Positions 1-6,377 of a stretch of DNA of 8,247 bases are shown here, one piece after another. The notes beneath the pieces were generated by a model. That model worked only from the letters and a program-made list of their open reading frames with translations, searched no databases and had not been told where the DNA came from. A program made the position numbers and the translations under genes. The DNA is from RGIG1681 sp045596905. GTDB taxonomy: Bacteria; Bacillota; Clostridia; Christensenellales; UBA1242. Within the stretch, counting starts at the first letter, position 1. The number at the start of each line of letters is the position of its first letter. The stretch covers positions 1-8,247 of the forward strand of contig JAZODG010000035.1 in NCBI GenBank assembly GCA_045596905.1. Reading direction: 5' to 3'.

Positions 1-1316
1 GTCCAACCACTAGCGTCGCCAAGACAATATAAATTAGATATATTAGTATTAAGATTACTATCCATTTTAATACGATTGCTATAGAACTTGATTTCTGGAG
101 CATACAAAAGTGTTTCGTCGCTTGCAAATCCAGGAACAACCTTGTCCATTTGCTCAATAAAATTCAAAATGTTTGTGAGTGTTCTATAAGGAATCGCAGC
201 AGTGATATCACCAGCAACTGCGTCCATAAGAGTTGGTTTCAAGTTTGTTTGAGCAAGTTCTTTTTGCCATGTTCTCTTGCCTGCCTTGATATCGCCAAGT
301 CTTTGAACCAAAATCTTTCCACTGCCAAGCATGTTAACAAGTTCGCCAACTTTTTGTGCGTATGTGATAGGATCATCAAATGGATAAGTAAAGTGGTGTG
401 AACAAAGTATTGCAAGGTTGGTGTTGTCTGACTTCATTTCTTTGTAACTATGACCATTAACAACTGCAAGGTCATTATCATAGTTTTCTTGAGCAACAAA
501 ACCACCTGGGTTTTGACAGAATGTTCTAACTTTGTTTCCAAATGGCTTTGGATAACCAATAAGTTTTGATTCATAAAGTGCTCTATTCACCTTTTCCATA
601 ACTTCATTTCTAACTTCAATACGAACACCAATGTCAACAACACCAGCTTCTCTGCCAATTCCATGAAGTCTGCACATATCATCAAGCCAGTCTGCACCTT
701 TTCTTCCAGTTGCAACGACAACAACGTCGGCTGCAATCATTTCGCCATTAACAATAGCACCCTTGCAAACGCCATCTTCAATAACGATATCTGAGCAGTT
801 TGTGTTTGCTAAAATCTTAACATCATTTTGAAGCAAATATTTTTCAATATCATAATAAAGTTGATGAGCTTTTTCTGTTCCAAGGTGTCTGATTGGACAA
901 TCAACAAGCTTGAGACCTGCGATTGTTGCGCTCTTTCTGATTTCTCTAATTTCTTCAGTTTGTTCAGCGCCTTCAACATGAGTGTCTGCACCAAACTCTA
1001 AATAAATTTTGTCTGTATAATCAATAATTTCTTGTGCAAGTTCTTCGCCAACAAGTGATGGAAAATCGCCACCAACTTCACGATTAAGTGAGAGTTTGCC
1101 GTCTGAAAACGCACCTGCACCACTGAACCCAGAAGTAATGTTGCAATAAGGCTTGCAGTGAATACACTCTTTTGTTTTTGACTTTGGACAAACTCTGTTT
1201 TCAATAAGTCTGCCTTGTTCTAAGATTGTGATTTCGTCTTTTGAACCAAGTTTAAGAAGTTCAAGAGCTGTGAATATTCCAGCAGGGCCTGCTCCAACGA
1301 TTAAAATTTTTCTCAT
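1..1316 (-). CDS. FAD-dependent dehydrogenase, COG2509-like (3' end cut by window)
   Basis: This is a predicted flavoprotein oxidoreductase; its substrate is unknown. The N-terminus carries a dinucleotide-binding loop, GAGPAG, at residues 8-13 after a hydrophobic strand (KILIV), with an acidic E33 at the end of the second strand, as in FAD-binding Rossmann folds. A cysteine cluster follows (C43, C51, C54, C58), then a glycine-rich FSGAGAFSDGKL segment (64-75), an arrangement I associate with COG2509. A second FAD-contact motif, LGDASGW, lies at the left edge, so the C-terminus is near but missing; 438 codons are visible. The ATG at 1316 is preceded by AAAGGAG with 8 nt spacing. It lies 15 bp after the tsaD stop and is the last visible gene of the prfB operon. 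The family call is fairly firm, the function is not. It resembles geranylgeranyl-reductase-like and HI0933-like flavoproteins only in the nucleotide-binding fold. Confidence 0.85.
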   Translation of the reverse strand, partial: MRKILIVGAGPAGIFTALELLKLGSKDEITILEQGRLIENRVCPKSKTKECIHCKPYCNITSGFSGAGAFSDGKLSLNREVGGDFPSLVGEELAQEIIDYTDKIYLEFGADTHVEGAEQTEEIREIRKSATIAGLKLVDCPIRHLGTEKAHQLYYDIEKYLLQNDVKILANTNCSDIVIEDGVCKGAIVNGEMIAADVVVVATGRKGADWLDDMCRLHGIGREAGVVDIGVRIEVRNEVMEKVNRALYESKLIGYPKPFGNKVRTFCQNPGGFVAQENYDNDLAVVNGHSYKEMKSDNTNLAILCSHHFTYPFDDPITYAQKVGELVNMLGSGKILVQRLGDIKAGKRTWQKELAQTNLKPTLMDAVAGDITAAIPYRTLTNILNFIEQMDKVVPGFASDETLLYAPEIKFYSNRIKMDSNLNTNISNLYCLGDASGW

Positions 1317-1331
1317 AATATAGTCTCCTTT

Positions 1332-2354
1332 TTATAATGCAATATTGCTTGTTGGAACCAATGTTTTTGGGTCAGCAATACTCTTGTTTTCAATATAGTT
1401 ATAATACCCAGCAGACGCAATCATCGCTGCGTTGTCTGTGCAAAGTTTGATTGGTGGATAGAACACCTTTGCACCAATCTTTGACGCTTCGGCGTCCATC
1501 ATTTCACGAAGTCTTGCGTTGGCAGAAACACCTCCGGCAAGAACGATTTTGTCATATCCAAACTTTTCAAGTGCAAAAACTGATTTTCTGACAATTTGTT
1601 CAACGGCTTCATCTTGGAAAGACGCACAAATTTTTGGAATATCAATTTCATTGCCCCTTTGTTTTTCGTTGTGGATATAATTGATTACAGCTGTTTTTAA
1701 ACCAGAATATGAAAAATTAAAGTCATTAATCTTTTCCTTTAACATGTTTGTAAATCTGATTTCAGGCTTGCCAAGTGCTGCTTGTTTTTGCACATTTGGG
1801 CCACCGGGATACTCAAGCCCACACTCTCTTGCAACCTTGTCAAATGCTTCACCTATAGCATCGTCGGTTGTTGTTCCAATCAATTTTCTATCGGTGTATG
1901 TTTTCATCTCAACAAGTGCTGTATGTCCACCAGACACAATCAAACACGCAAATGGTGGTTTCAAATCTTGGTGAGCGATATAGTTTGCCGCAATATGACC
2001 TTCAATGTGATTGACAGCCACAAGGGGTTTTCCTGTTGCGTAAGCAAGACCCTTTGCAAAGTTCACACCAACAATAAGCGAACCAAGCAGTCCTGCACCA
2101 TAAGTAACAGCAATTGCATCAATATCATCAATTGTAACATTTGCTTGAGCAAGGGCTTCTTTGTAAACCGTGTCAATGTTCATGACATGGTTTCTTGAAG
2201 CAATTTCAGGAACAACACCACCATAGAGCTTGTGAATATCAATTTGTGTATTTGTGACCATTGACAGCACTTCTCTGCCGTTTTTTACAACAGCGATTGA
2301 TGTTTCATCACAGCTTGATTCTATGCCTAAAATCAAAGTGTCTTTTTTATTCAT
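1332..2354 (-). CDS. tsaD: tRNA N6-threonylcarbamoyladenosine synthase subunit TsaD
   Basis: TsaD transfers the threonylcarbamoyl group from threonylcarbamoyl-AMP to A37 of ANN-decoding tRNAs, working in the cytoplasm with TsaB and TsaE. The 340-residue length is normal for bacterial TsaD. Visible family features are the N-terminal LGIESSCDET (residues 9-18), GGVVPEIASRNH (45-56), the metal-binding HIEGH (H116 and H120), SGGHT (141-145), DDAIGEAFDKVAR (164-176), GGVSANARL (274-282) and CTDNAAMIA (305-313). All key residues appear intact. The ATG overlaps the stop of the upstream TM2 gene in the 8 nt ATGAATAA and is preceded by GGAGGAG with 10 nt spacing, which suggests translational coupling. 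It shares an operon with prfB, so two translation-fidelity functions are probably co-transcribed. TsaB and TsaE are not in this window. Confidence 0.97.
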   Translation of the reverse strand: MNKKDTLILGIESSCDETSIAVVKNGREVLSMVTNTQIDIHKLYGGVVPEIASRNHVMNIDTVYKEALAQANVTIDDIDAIAVTYGAGLLGSLIVGVNFAKGLAYATGKPLVAVNHIEGHIAANYIAHQDLKPPFACLIVSGGHTALVEMKTYTDRKLIGTTTDDAIGEAFDKVARECGLEYPGGPNVQKQAALGKPEIRFTNMLKEKINDFNFSYSGLKTAVINYIHNEKQRGNEIDIPKICASFQDEAVEQIVRKSVFALEKFGYDKIVLAGGVSANARLREMMDAEASKIGAKVFYPPIKLCTDNAAMIASAGYYNYIENKSIADPKTLVPTSNIAL

Positions 2355-2787
2355 TTTTCAGCTGCTCCTCCTTTTCAATAATGTTATCCATTTTATCATT
2401 ATGGTGTTTACAAATTTTAATCATCTCAAAAACATAATGGAAGATATCAATCATAAGACCAACTCCAAAAAGTCCCCATGTAAAAATATACAAGACCCCC
2501 ATTTTGATTTTGCCTTCCATGAACTTGTGAAGACCAAGAATCCCACCAAACACAGCAATAATCATAAGCATTCCTATGTTTCTGATTGTCTTTTCTGACT
2601 GTGTCACTGTTTCAACATATTCTTTTTGAAGCTTAAACATTTCATCTTCTTTCTTCTTGTTTTCTTCTGATTCTGTTCTATAAACTTCTTCAACTCTGCC
2701 ACAATACGAACATTTATATGTGTTTTCGTCTAATTTTTCATATTTTTTCGAACCACAATCTTCACATTTGAATCTGTAAACCTTCAT
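2347..2787 (-). CDS. Zinc-ribbon TM2-domain membrane protein, 146 aa
   Basis: This is a small predicted membrane protein of unknown function. Residues 8-29 hold two CxxC pairs (C8/C11 and C26/C29) typical of a zinc ribbon. A charged, probably helical linker follows (about 37-66). Then come two hydrophobic segments, about 71-86 and 96-118. The GLHKFMEGKIKMG turn between them and the closing GLMIDIF fit the TM2 domain pattern (small-x-H-x-F-y-x-G ... hydrophobic ... ID). The C-terminus is highly charged. I choose the ATG at 2787 rather than one 10 codons earlier, because GGAG lies 9 nt upstream and the protein then begins with the zinc ribbon; the longer start would overlap prfB. The stop overlaps the tsaD start by 8 nt, and the start lies 1 bp after the prfB stop, so the gene is tightly embedded in the operon. 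TM2 proteins have no general biochemical role that I can assign here. Confidence 0.85.
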   Translation of the reverse strand: MKVYRFKCEDCGSKKYEKLDENTYKCSYCGRVEEVYRTESEENKKKEDEMFKLQKEYVETVTQSEKTIRNIGMLMIIAVFGGILGLHKFMEGKIKMGVLYIFTWGLFGVGLMIDIFHYVFEMIKICKHHNDKMDNIIEKEEQLKNE

Positions 2788-2788
2788 A

Positions 2789-3899
2789 TTACTTTTCTCC
2801 GTTTGTACCTTTATCATACTTCAATTTTTCAATGATAAATTGTTTAATGTTTCCGTCAAGAACACTGTCTGCATCGCCTTCTTCATAATCTGTTCTATGG
2901 TCTTTGACCATTGTGTACGGACAAAGCACGTAAGACCTGATTTGACTGCCCCACTCAATCTTTCTTTGAAGACCAAGTTGTTTGAGTTTTTCTTCTTCTT
3001 TTTTCTTTTCTGCTTGTTCAGCAAGTTTTGCATAAAGCATTTTCATTGCAGTTTCTCTGTTTTGTGTTTGACTTCTTTCGTTTTGGCAAGCCACAATGAT
3101 TCCTGTTGGAATATGTGTGATTCTGACTGCAGATTCGGTTTTATTTATATGCTGTCCACCTGCACCACCTGCTCTATATGTGTCAACCTTGATTTCATCT
3201 GGTCGAACTTCAATGGTTGCAGTGTCTTCAATAATAGGTGACACTTCAACACTTGAAAACGAAGTGTGTCTGCGTTTGTTTGCATCAAATGGCGATATTC
3301 TCACAAGTCTGTGAACACCCCTTTCACACTTAAAGTTTCCGTATGCGTGTTCACCTTCAACAATAAATGTAACACTCTTGTATCCTGCTCCGTCACCATA
3401 CAAATAGTCAACAATCTTAAGTGATAATCCATTCTTGTCAGCAAAACCCGTATACATTCGAAGCAACATGTCTGTCCAGTCTTGGGCTTCTTCGCCACCA
3501 GCACCGGCATGCAGCACCACAACTGCAGAACAATTGTCATGTTCTTCTGAATAAAGTGTTTCTTCATAAAGACTTTCAACCGACTTTTTAGCAACCTTGA
3601 ACTCAGTGTCAAAGTCTGCCCATTCACCTTCGCCAGCATTTTCTGCTGAAAGCAAAGAATAAAGGTCTTTCAAATCTTTAATTTGTCTTGTTGTTAAGTC
3701 AATTTTAAAAATAACACTGCTAAGTGTTTTCTTTTCAGTTCCAAGCTGTTTGATTTTAGCAAAGTCCGAAAATATATCCGGATTTTGTTCCAGCTGTTCA
3801 ATTTCTGCAAGTCGTTTTTTTAGTCTGTCAGAGTCAAAGACAGTGCACAGTCAAGCTCTGCATTTCACTCAGCGACTTAAGTTCTTCAAAGTTAAACAT
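2789..3899 (-). CDS. prfB: Peptide chain release factor 2, expressed by +1 programmed frameshift
   Basis: RF2 recognises UAA and UGA stop codons and triggers peptide release on the ribosome. Translation starts at the ATG at 3899, after AGGAG with 5 nt spacing, and reads 21 codons (MFNFEELKSL...) to an in-frame UGA at 3836-3834. Shifting +1 at CTTTGAC continues into 348 further residues, giving 369 in all; E. coli RF2 has 365. The stop-recognition tripeptide SPF lies at about 202-204 and the catalytic GGQ at about 247-249, essentially as in E. coli RF2; SPF rather than PxT separates it from RF1. Without the shift, the +1 frame has no ATG or GTG before the conserved core and only a TTG at 3673, which would lose the N-terminal domain. 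It is the first gene of the four-gene operon with the TM2 gene, tsaD and the flavoprotein. Confidence 0.95.
3833..3839 (-). promoter_or_regulatory. prfB +1 programmed frameshift site CTTTGAC
   Basis: The CTT (codon 21) is followed by UGA and then C, the canonical RF2 autoregulatory slip site. When RF2 is scarce, the ribosome slips from CUU to UUU and continues with GAC. A second zero-frame TGA follows two codons after the first. The purine-rich, Shine-Dalgarno-like stimulator normally found a few nucleotides upstream (AGGGGG in E. coli) is not evident; the local upstream bases read GTGCACTGT. Confidence 0.9.
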
Positions 3900-3918
3900 A
3901 TATTCTCCTACAACGATT

Positions 3919-3947
3919 ATTATATTATTAACACGAAAAAAAATCAA
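3919..3947 (-). promoter_or_regulatory. Predicted promoter of the prfB operon
   Basis: On the minus strand, TTGATT (3947-3942) and a perfect TATAAT (3924-3919) are separated by 17 nt. Transcription would begin near 3912, giving a very short leader before AGGAG at 3909-3905 and the ATG at 3899. The -35 box sits at the end of the T-run of the preceding terminator, so the two genes are insulated in minimal space. Confidence 0.65.
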
Positions 3948-3948
3948 T

Positions 3949-3984
3949 AAAAAAATTAAAGACGGAGTCATACCCCGTCTTTAA
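3949..3984 (-). terminator. Intrinsic terminator after the 550-aa gene
   Basis: A perfect 10 bp stem (TTAAAGACGG at 3956-3965 with CCGTCTTTAA at 3975-3984) and a 9 nt loop are followed on the minus strand by a T-rich run. The hairpin begins only 2 nt after the TAG stop of the upstream gene (3989-3987). The plus strand lacks a T-run, so it acts in the minus direction. Confidence 0.88.
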
Positions 3985-3986
3985 AA

Positions 3987-5639
3987 CTAAACTTTATAGC
4001 CAACAACCTTCTTGCCATTAATATTATAAACAATCTTGTCACCCATATCTTCATATGAATCACAATCGGTTTTTGGATATTCAATATCAACTACACTGAA
4101 CTTTTCAGATGGTGCATTTTCGTCATCAATCTCTCCACCAAACATTGACTCAGCCATTTGTCTAATGACTCTTGCATCGCTATTTCCAAGACCAACAGCA
4201 TTTTCAATGAGCCTTAACTTCATACTGATATAAGTTGGGATTCTCTCAGCTTCTGCAATATCTTCAGCCGAAAGGATAAACGAACCACCACTTTTTTCTT
4301 TAAGATCATCATAGTTATAGAAATTTCTTAAATAGTTTGACTTCAAGTTCTTTAAACTTTCTGCATTATAAGTTCCACCAAACTCCAAATCTTTCAAGTT
4401 CTTTGCATAAGATGTTTGCATAAATTCAATAAGCTTTGATGTTACAAACCTTCTGTCAGTTGCCTTTAAGTATGCAATATTTTCTCTTGAAAGTGCTCTA
4501 ACATCAACACCAAATGGGTCAATTTCTTCATCATTAAAAACAAACTTCCAGAAGTGATTTTTCTCTGAAATATCTGCAAATTTTTTAATAAAATGTAATC
4601 TCACTTGAGCGTTGTAATAAAGCCAATCTTGTTTTTTGATTCGTTCATAAACATCAGCGAACTCTTTTTGATAAGCCCCACCTGGAGAAACAGCATCAAT
4701 ATCAGCAACAATTTCATCAATCTCTTCTTGTTGAGAAATAAACAAATTTTTAACGTCATGAACAACGTTATAAGTCAAAAGTTTATAAGCTCTTGATTTT
4801 AATAATACGTCTTTCACATCAAGGTTTTGACCATAGTGTGAGAATAACTCAATAAAATACATTGAATATTCATACTTTTCACACAAAATTCTATTGTATT
4901 GGTCTTTAACTGACCTGAGCGATTCATAGTCAGCGTCCATGCCTTTTTTGAAAACTTGTGCTTCATAAGACAAGTCGTTTTCTTCGCTATATTTCTTTTT
5001 GCTTAAGAACCTAAACAAATATGACACACTCAAACCAACAACTAGCAATCCGATAGACACGCCCCACAAAAAGCCCTTACTGAAGTCGCCATAAATTGCA
5101 CACATTGCAGGAAATGCAAGGCTAACAAACGACATAACAAACATAATGATATGTAGAGCATTGAAAAGGTTCCCAACAATATGTTTTTTTGTGTAAACCT
5201 TTATCATTTCGTCATGCTGTTTTTTCTTTTTTGCATATGCTGTTTCATCGGTTAACACTTCATCTTTGTGTTGATTGCAATAGTCAATGCTTGCCTTTTG
5301 ATAATCATAAAATTCTTTTGTTATCTTTTCTTTATCAACGGTTTCACCATCTTCTGAATAGCTTGCAATTGCGTAATATAAAATCTTCAAATATTCAAGT
5401 GAAAGCTTGATGGTTTCAAACTTAAATTCAGTTGCATACATTCTCATGAGCAGACACATGCCTTCAAGACAAAGCTCTTTTGTATGCAAGAAACAAAAGT
5501 TTGGCAAATATTCTTTGTGCTCACACATTTCATCAAAAGCATTATAAAACGCCAACATGTCCTTATAGAACATGGCGTTTTTTGCAAAGTTTGAGTTTGC
5601 TAGCACCTCATAATCTTCTTTTTTAATTAAACGAAACAT
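3987..5639 (-). CDS. Uncharacterised two-helix membrane protein, 550 aa
   Basis: I do not recognise this protein. Residues 1-155 are polar and look helical, rich in Tyr, Met, Cys and Lys. Two hydrophobic segments follow at about 160-183 and 188-211, separated by a short loop (YGDFSKG) and ended by a basic RFLSKKK stretch, which implies a helical hairpin in the membrane with both large domains on the same side. By the positive-inside rule that side is probably cytoplasmic. Residues 220-550 are charged and mostly helical, with an acidic patch (about 498-535) and a short beta-like C-terminus (IVYNINGKKVVGYKV). There is no signal peptide, lipobox, ATPase or nuclease motif that I can see. The ATG at 5639 is preceded by GAGG with 9 nt spacing; the gene ends in TAG. 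It is a single-gene unit bounded by its own terminator, and a second terminator lies in its possible leader. Function unknown. Confidence 0.85.
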   Translation of the reverse strand: MFRLIKKEDYEVLANSNFAKNAMFYKDMLAFYNAFDEMCEHKEYLPNFCFLHTKELCLEGMCLLMRMYATEFKFETIKLSLEYLKILYYAIASYSEDGETVDKEKITKEFYDYQKASIDYCNQHKDEVLTDETAYAKKKKQHDEMIKVYTKKHIVGNLFNALHIIMFVMSFVSLAFPAMCAIYGDFSKGFLWGVSIGLLVVGLSVSYLFRFLSKKKYSEENDLSYEAQVFKKGMDADYESLRSVKDQYNRILCEKYEYSMYFIELFSHYGQNLDVKDVLLKSRAYKLLTYNVVHDVKNLFISQQEEIDEIVADIDAVSPGGAYQKEFADVYERIKKQDWLYYNAQVRLHFIKKFADISEKNHFWKFVFNDEEIDPFGVDVRALSRENIAYLKATDRRFVTSKLIEFMQTSYAKNLKDLEFGGTYNAESLKNLKSNYLRNFYNYDDLKEKSGGSFILSAEDIAEAERIPTYISMKLRLIENAVGLGNSDARVIRQMAESMFGGEIDDENAPSEKFSVVDIEYPKTDCDSYEDMGDKIVYNINGKKVVGYKV

Positions 5640-5657
5640 TTAAAATACCTCACAAAC

Positions 5658-5686
5658 AATATAACACATTTTGAGATATTTTTAAA
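5658..5686 (-). promoter_or_regulatory. Possible proximal promoter of the 550-aa gene
   Basis: On the minus strand, TTTAAA (5686-5681) lies 17 nt from TATATT (5663-5658), followed by GAGG and the ATG at 5639. Both boxes are AT-only matches in a very AT-rich stretch, so chance is a serious alternative. If real, the gene could be transcribed independently of the upstream leader and terminator. Confidence 0.35.
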
Positions 5687-5727
5687 ACTATTTTTGTGGC
5701 ATTAAATAAATATTTAAAAAATATTTA

Positions 5728-5759
5728 AAAACAAAAAATAAAACGGTCCAAAAGACCGT
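5728..5759 (-). terminator. Intrinsic terminator upstream of the 550-aa gene
   Basis: A 6 bp GC-rich stem (ACGGTC at 5743-5748 with GACCGT at 5754-5759, 5 nt loop) is followed on the minus strand by TTTATTTTTTGTTTTT. No protein gene on that strand ends here. It therefore ends either a small RNA or a prematurely stopped leader of the gene starting at 5639. Confidence 0.78.
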
Positions 5760-5838
5760 CCTTTTCATTCGTATTAAACAAAATTTTGCCTTCTTTTGTG
5801 AATAATCTTCTGTGTTTTAGTCTATTTCTCTTTTGTTT
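5735..5838 (-). ncRNA. Candidate small RNA or attenuated leader, about 104 nt
   Basis: The call rests on a paired promoter (5845-5873) and intrinsic terminator (5743-5759) with no credible gene between them. Transcription should start at the A near 5838. An exact 10 bp inverted repeat, TTAAACAAAA at 5840-5831 (minus) and TTTTGTTTAA at 5783-5774, could close most of the transcript into a stem around a roughly 47 nt A-rich, largely unpaired interior, leaving the terminator hairpin outside. The first two bases of the 5' arm lie at or before the predicted start, so the transcribed stem may be 8-10 bp. The 5' arm is also complementary over 8 nt to the terminator T-run (5736-5729), a possible competing pairing. 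I find no T-box, tmRNA, SRP RNA or known riboswitch signature. An attenuated leader for the 550-residue gene is the main alternative to a free RNA. Confidence 0.55.
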
Positions 5839-5844
5839 AACCAC

Positions 5845-5873
5845 ATTATATCACAACTGCATTTCACACTCAA
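5845..5873 (-). promoter_or_regulatory. Strong minus-strand promoter with extended -10
   Basis: TTGAGT (5873-5868) and a perfect TATAAT (5850-5845) are separated by exactly 17 nt, and TGA immediately before TATAAT gives an extended -10 element. It is the best sigma-A-type promoter I see in the window, and it points at the candidate RNA and, about 200 nt further on, the 550-residue gene. Confidence 0.72.
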
Positions 5874-5957
5874 TAAACAAGTCAAAACAAGCCATAAAAC
5901 AACAAATTAAATGGTTTTTCGACACAAAACACCCCTTAAAAATGTTTTTTATATCGC

Positions 5958-5986
5958 TTGGCAAAACGAAAAAAATATACTAAACT
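5958..5986 (+). promoter_or_regulatory. Possible acpS promoter giving a leaderless mRNA
   Basis: TTGGCA (5958-5963) lies 17 nt before TAAACT (5981-5986), which would start transcription at about 5993, the A of the acpS ATG. A better -10 match, TATAAT at 5986-5991, ends 1 nt before the ATG but lacks a well-spaced -35; if used, the transcript would begin inside the gene. Confidence 0.35.
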
Positions 5987-5992
5987 ATAATC

Positions 5993-6340
5993 ATGGAAGT
6001 TGGAATTGATATTGAACAAAACGAAAGATTTAAAACAGTTTCTCAAAGAGTGATTGAAAAAGCCTTCACCCCATCAGAAATTGAATATGCTGAAAAACAC
6101 ATAAACAAACACGAAATCCTGTGTTCTTTTTGGTGCGTGAAAGAAGCCACCGTAAAGGCTCTTTCAAACCGTGCATTAAATTTTCAGCAAATAAACATAA
6201 AGGCAACCCCTGAAGGTCGCCCATATATTGAAAAAAATGAATACGTGAAAAACGAACTGGCAAAACTTGGTATGAGCGAAATCAAAATTTCAATCTCACA
6301 TGCCAAAGATTATTCAACAGCCATCTGCATCGTTTATTAA
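5993..6340 (+). CDS. acpS: Holo-[acyl-carrier-protein] synthase
   Basis: AcpS moves the 4'-phosphopantetheine arm from coenzyme A to a serine of acyl carrier protein, activating it for fatty acid synthesis in the cytoplasm. At 115 residues it is slightly shorter than typical AcpS (about 118-126). The N-terminal GIDIEQNERF (residues 4-13) carries the magnesium-binding D6. The core CVKEATVKAL (48-57) carries the partner E51. GRPYIE (75-80) and the C-terminal ISISHAKDYSTA (99-110, with H103) complete the family pattern. The usual GTG after KAL is replaced by SNR. The ATG at 5993 is required because D6 follows closely and an in-frame TAA lies at 5981-5983. No Shine-Dalgarno sequence is visible upstream. 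It is divergent from the 550-residue gene and 37 bp before the restriction-type genes, with no terminator seen between, so read-through is possible. Confidence 0.93.
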   Translation: MEVGIDIEQNERFKTVSQRVIEKAFTPSEIEYAEKHINKHEILCSFWCVKEATVKALSNRALNFQQINIKATPEGRPYIEKNEYVKNELAKLGMSEIKISISHAKDYSTAICIVY

Positions 6341-6360
6341 AAAGGCTAGGCAATAAAAAA

Positions 6361-6369
6361 GGGGGGGGG
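6361..6369 (+). promoter_or_regulatory. G9 tract acting as ribosome binding site
   Basis: Nine consecutive G residues follow six A residues and end 8 nt before the ATG at 6378, the position expected for a Shine-Dalgarno sequence. Poly-G can pair with the CCUCC anti-Shine-Dalgarno through four G-C pairs and one G-U. Slippage here would change the tract length and the spacing of any upstream promoter, but not the reading frame. Confidence 0.65.
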
Positions 6370-6377
6370 TAAAAATT

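Larger units (their letters stand above)
5640..5992. other. 353 bp intergenic region between divergent genes
   Basis: This gap lies between the starts of the 550-residue gene (minus) and acpS (plus). It holds no convincing protein gene. Reading rightward it contains a weak proximal promoter for the 550-residue gene, a very AT-rich stretch with a tandem TATTTAAAAA repeat (about 5711-5730), an intrinsic terminator, a 10 bp inverted repeat, a strong minus-strand promoter and a possible acpS promoter. The part from about 5880 to 5957 shows nothing I can assign. Confidence 0.7.

Noticed and set aside
2788..2817. An earlier start at 2817 for the TM2 protein
   Set aside because: It lacks a ribosome binding site and overlaps prfB; the ATG at 2787 has GGAG at suitable spacing.
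2789..3673. prfB as a 294-residue protein starting at 3673
   Set aside because: The apparent start is a TTG inside the N-terminal domain. The ATG at 3899 with AGGAG plus the CTTTGAC shift gives a normal 369-residue RF2.
3834..3836. UGA recoded as tryptophan (code 4)
   Set aside because: Reading through the UGA in zero frame soon meets further stops and does not give RF2 sequence, whereas the +1 shift does; tryptophans in recognised genes use TGG.
2789..3899. prfB as a frameshifted pseudogene
   Set aside because: The break falls exactly on the canonical RF2 slip sequence, and all functional motifs are intact.
5663..5768. Small minus-strand peptide gene (MKRTVFWTVLFF...) across the terminator
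   Set aside because: It has no ribosome binding site within range, and its frame runs through the terminator hairpin and T-run, so it is probably chance.
5786..5983. 65-residue plus-strand reading frame in the intergenic region
   Set aside because: It has no ribosome binding site, low-complexity composition and no family pattern, and it lies opposite the stronger minus-strand promoter signals.
6066..6263. Minus-strand reading frame inside acpS
   Set aside because: It is a shadow of a well-supported gene with no ribosome binding site or family features.
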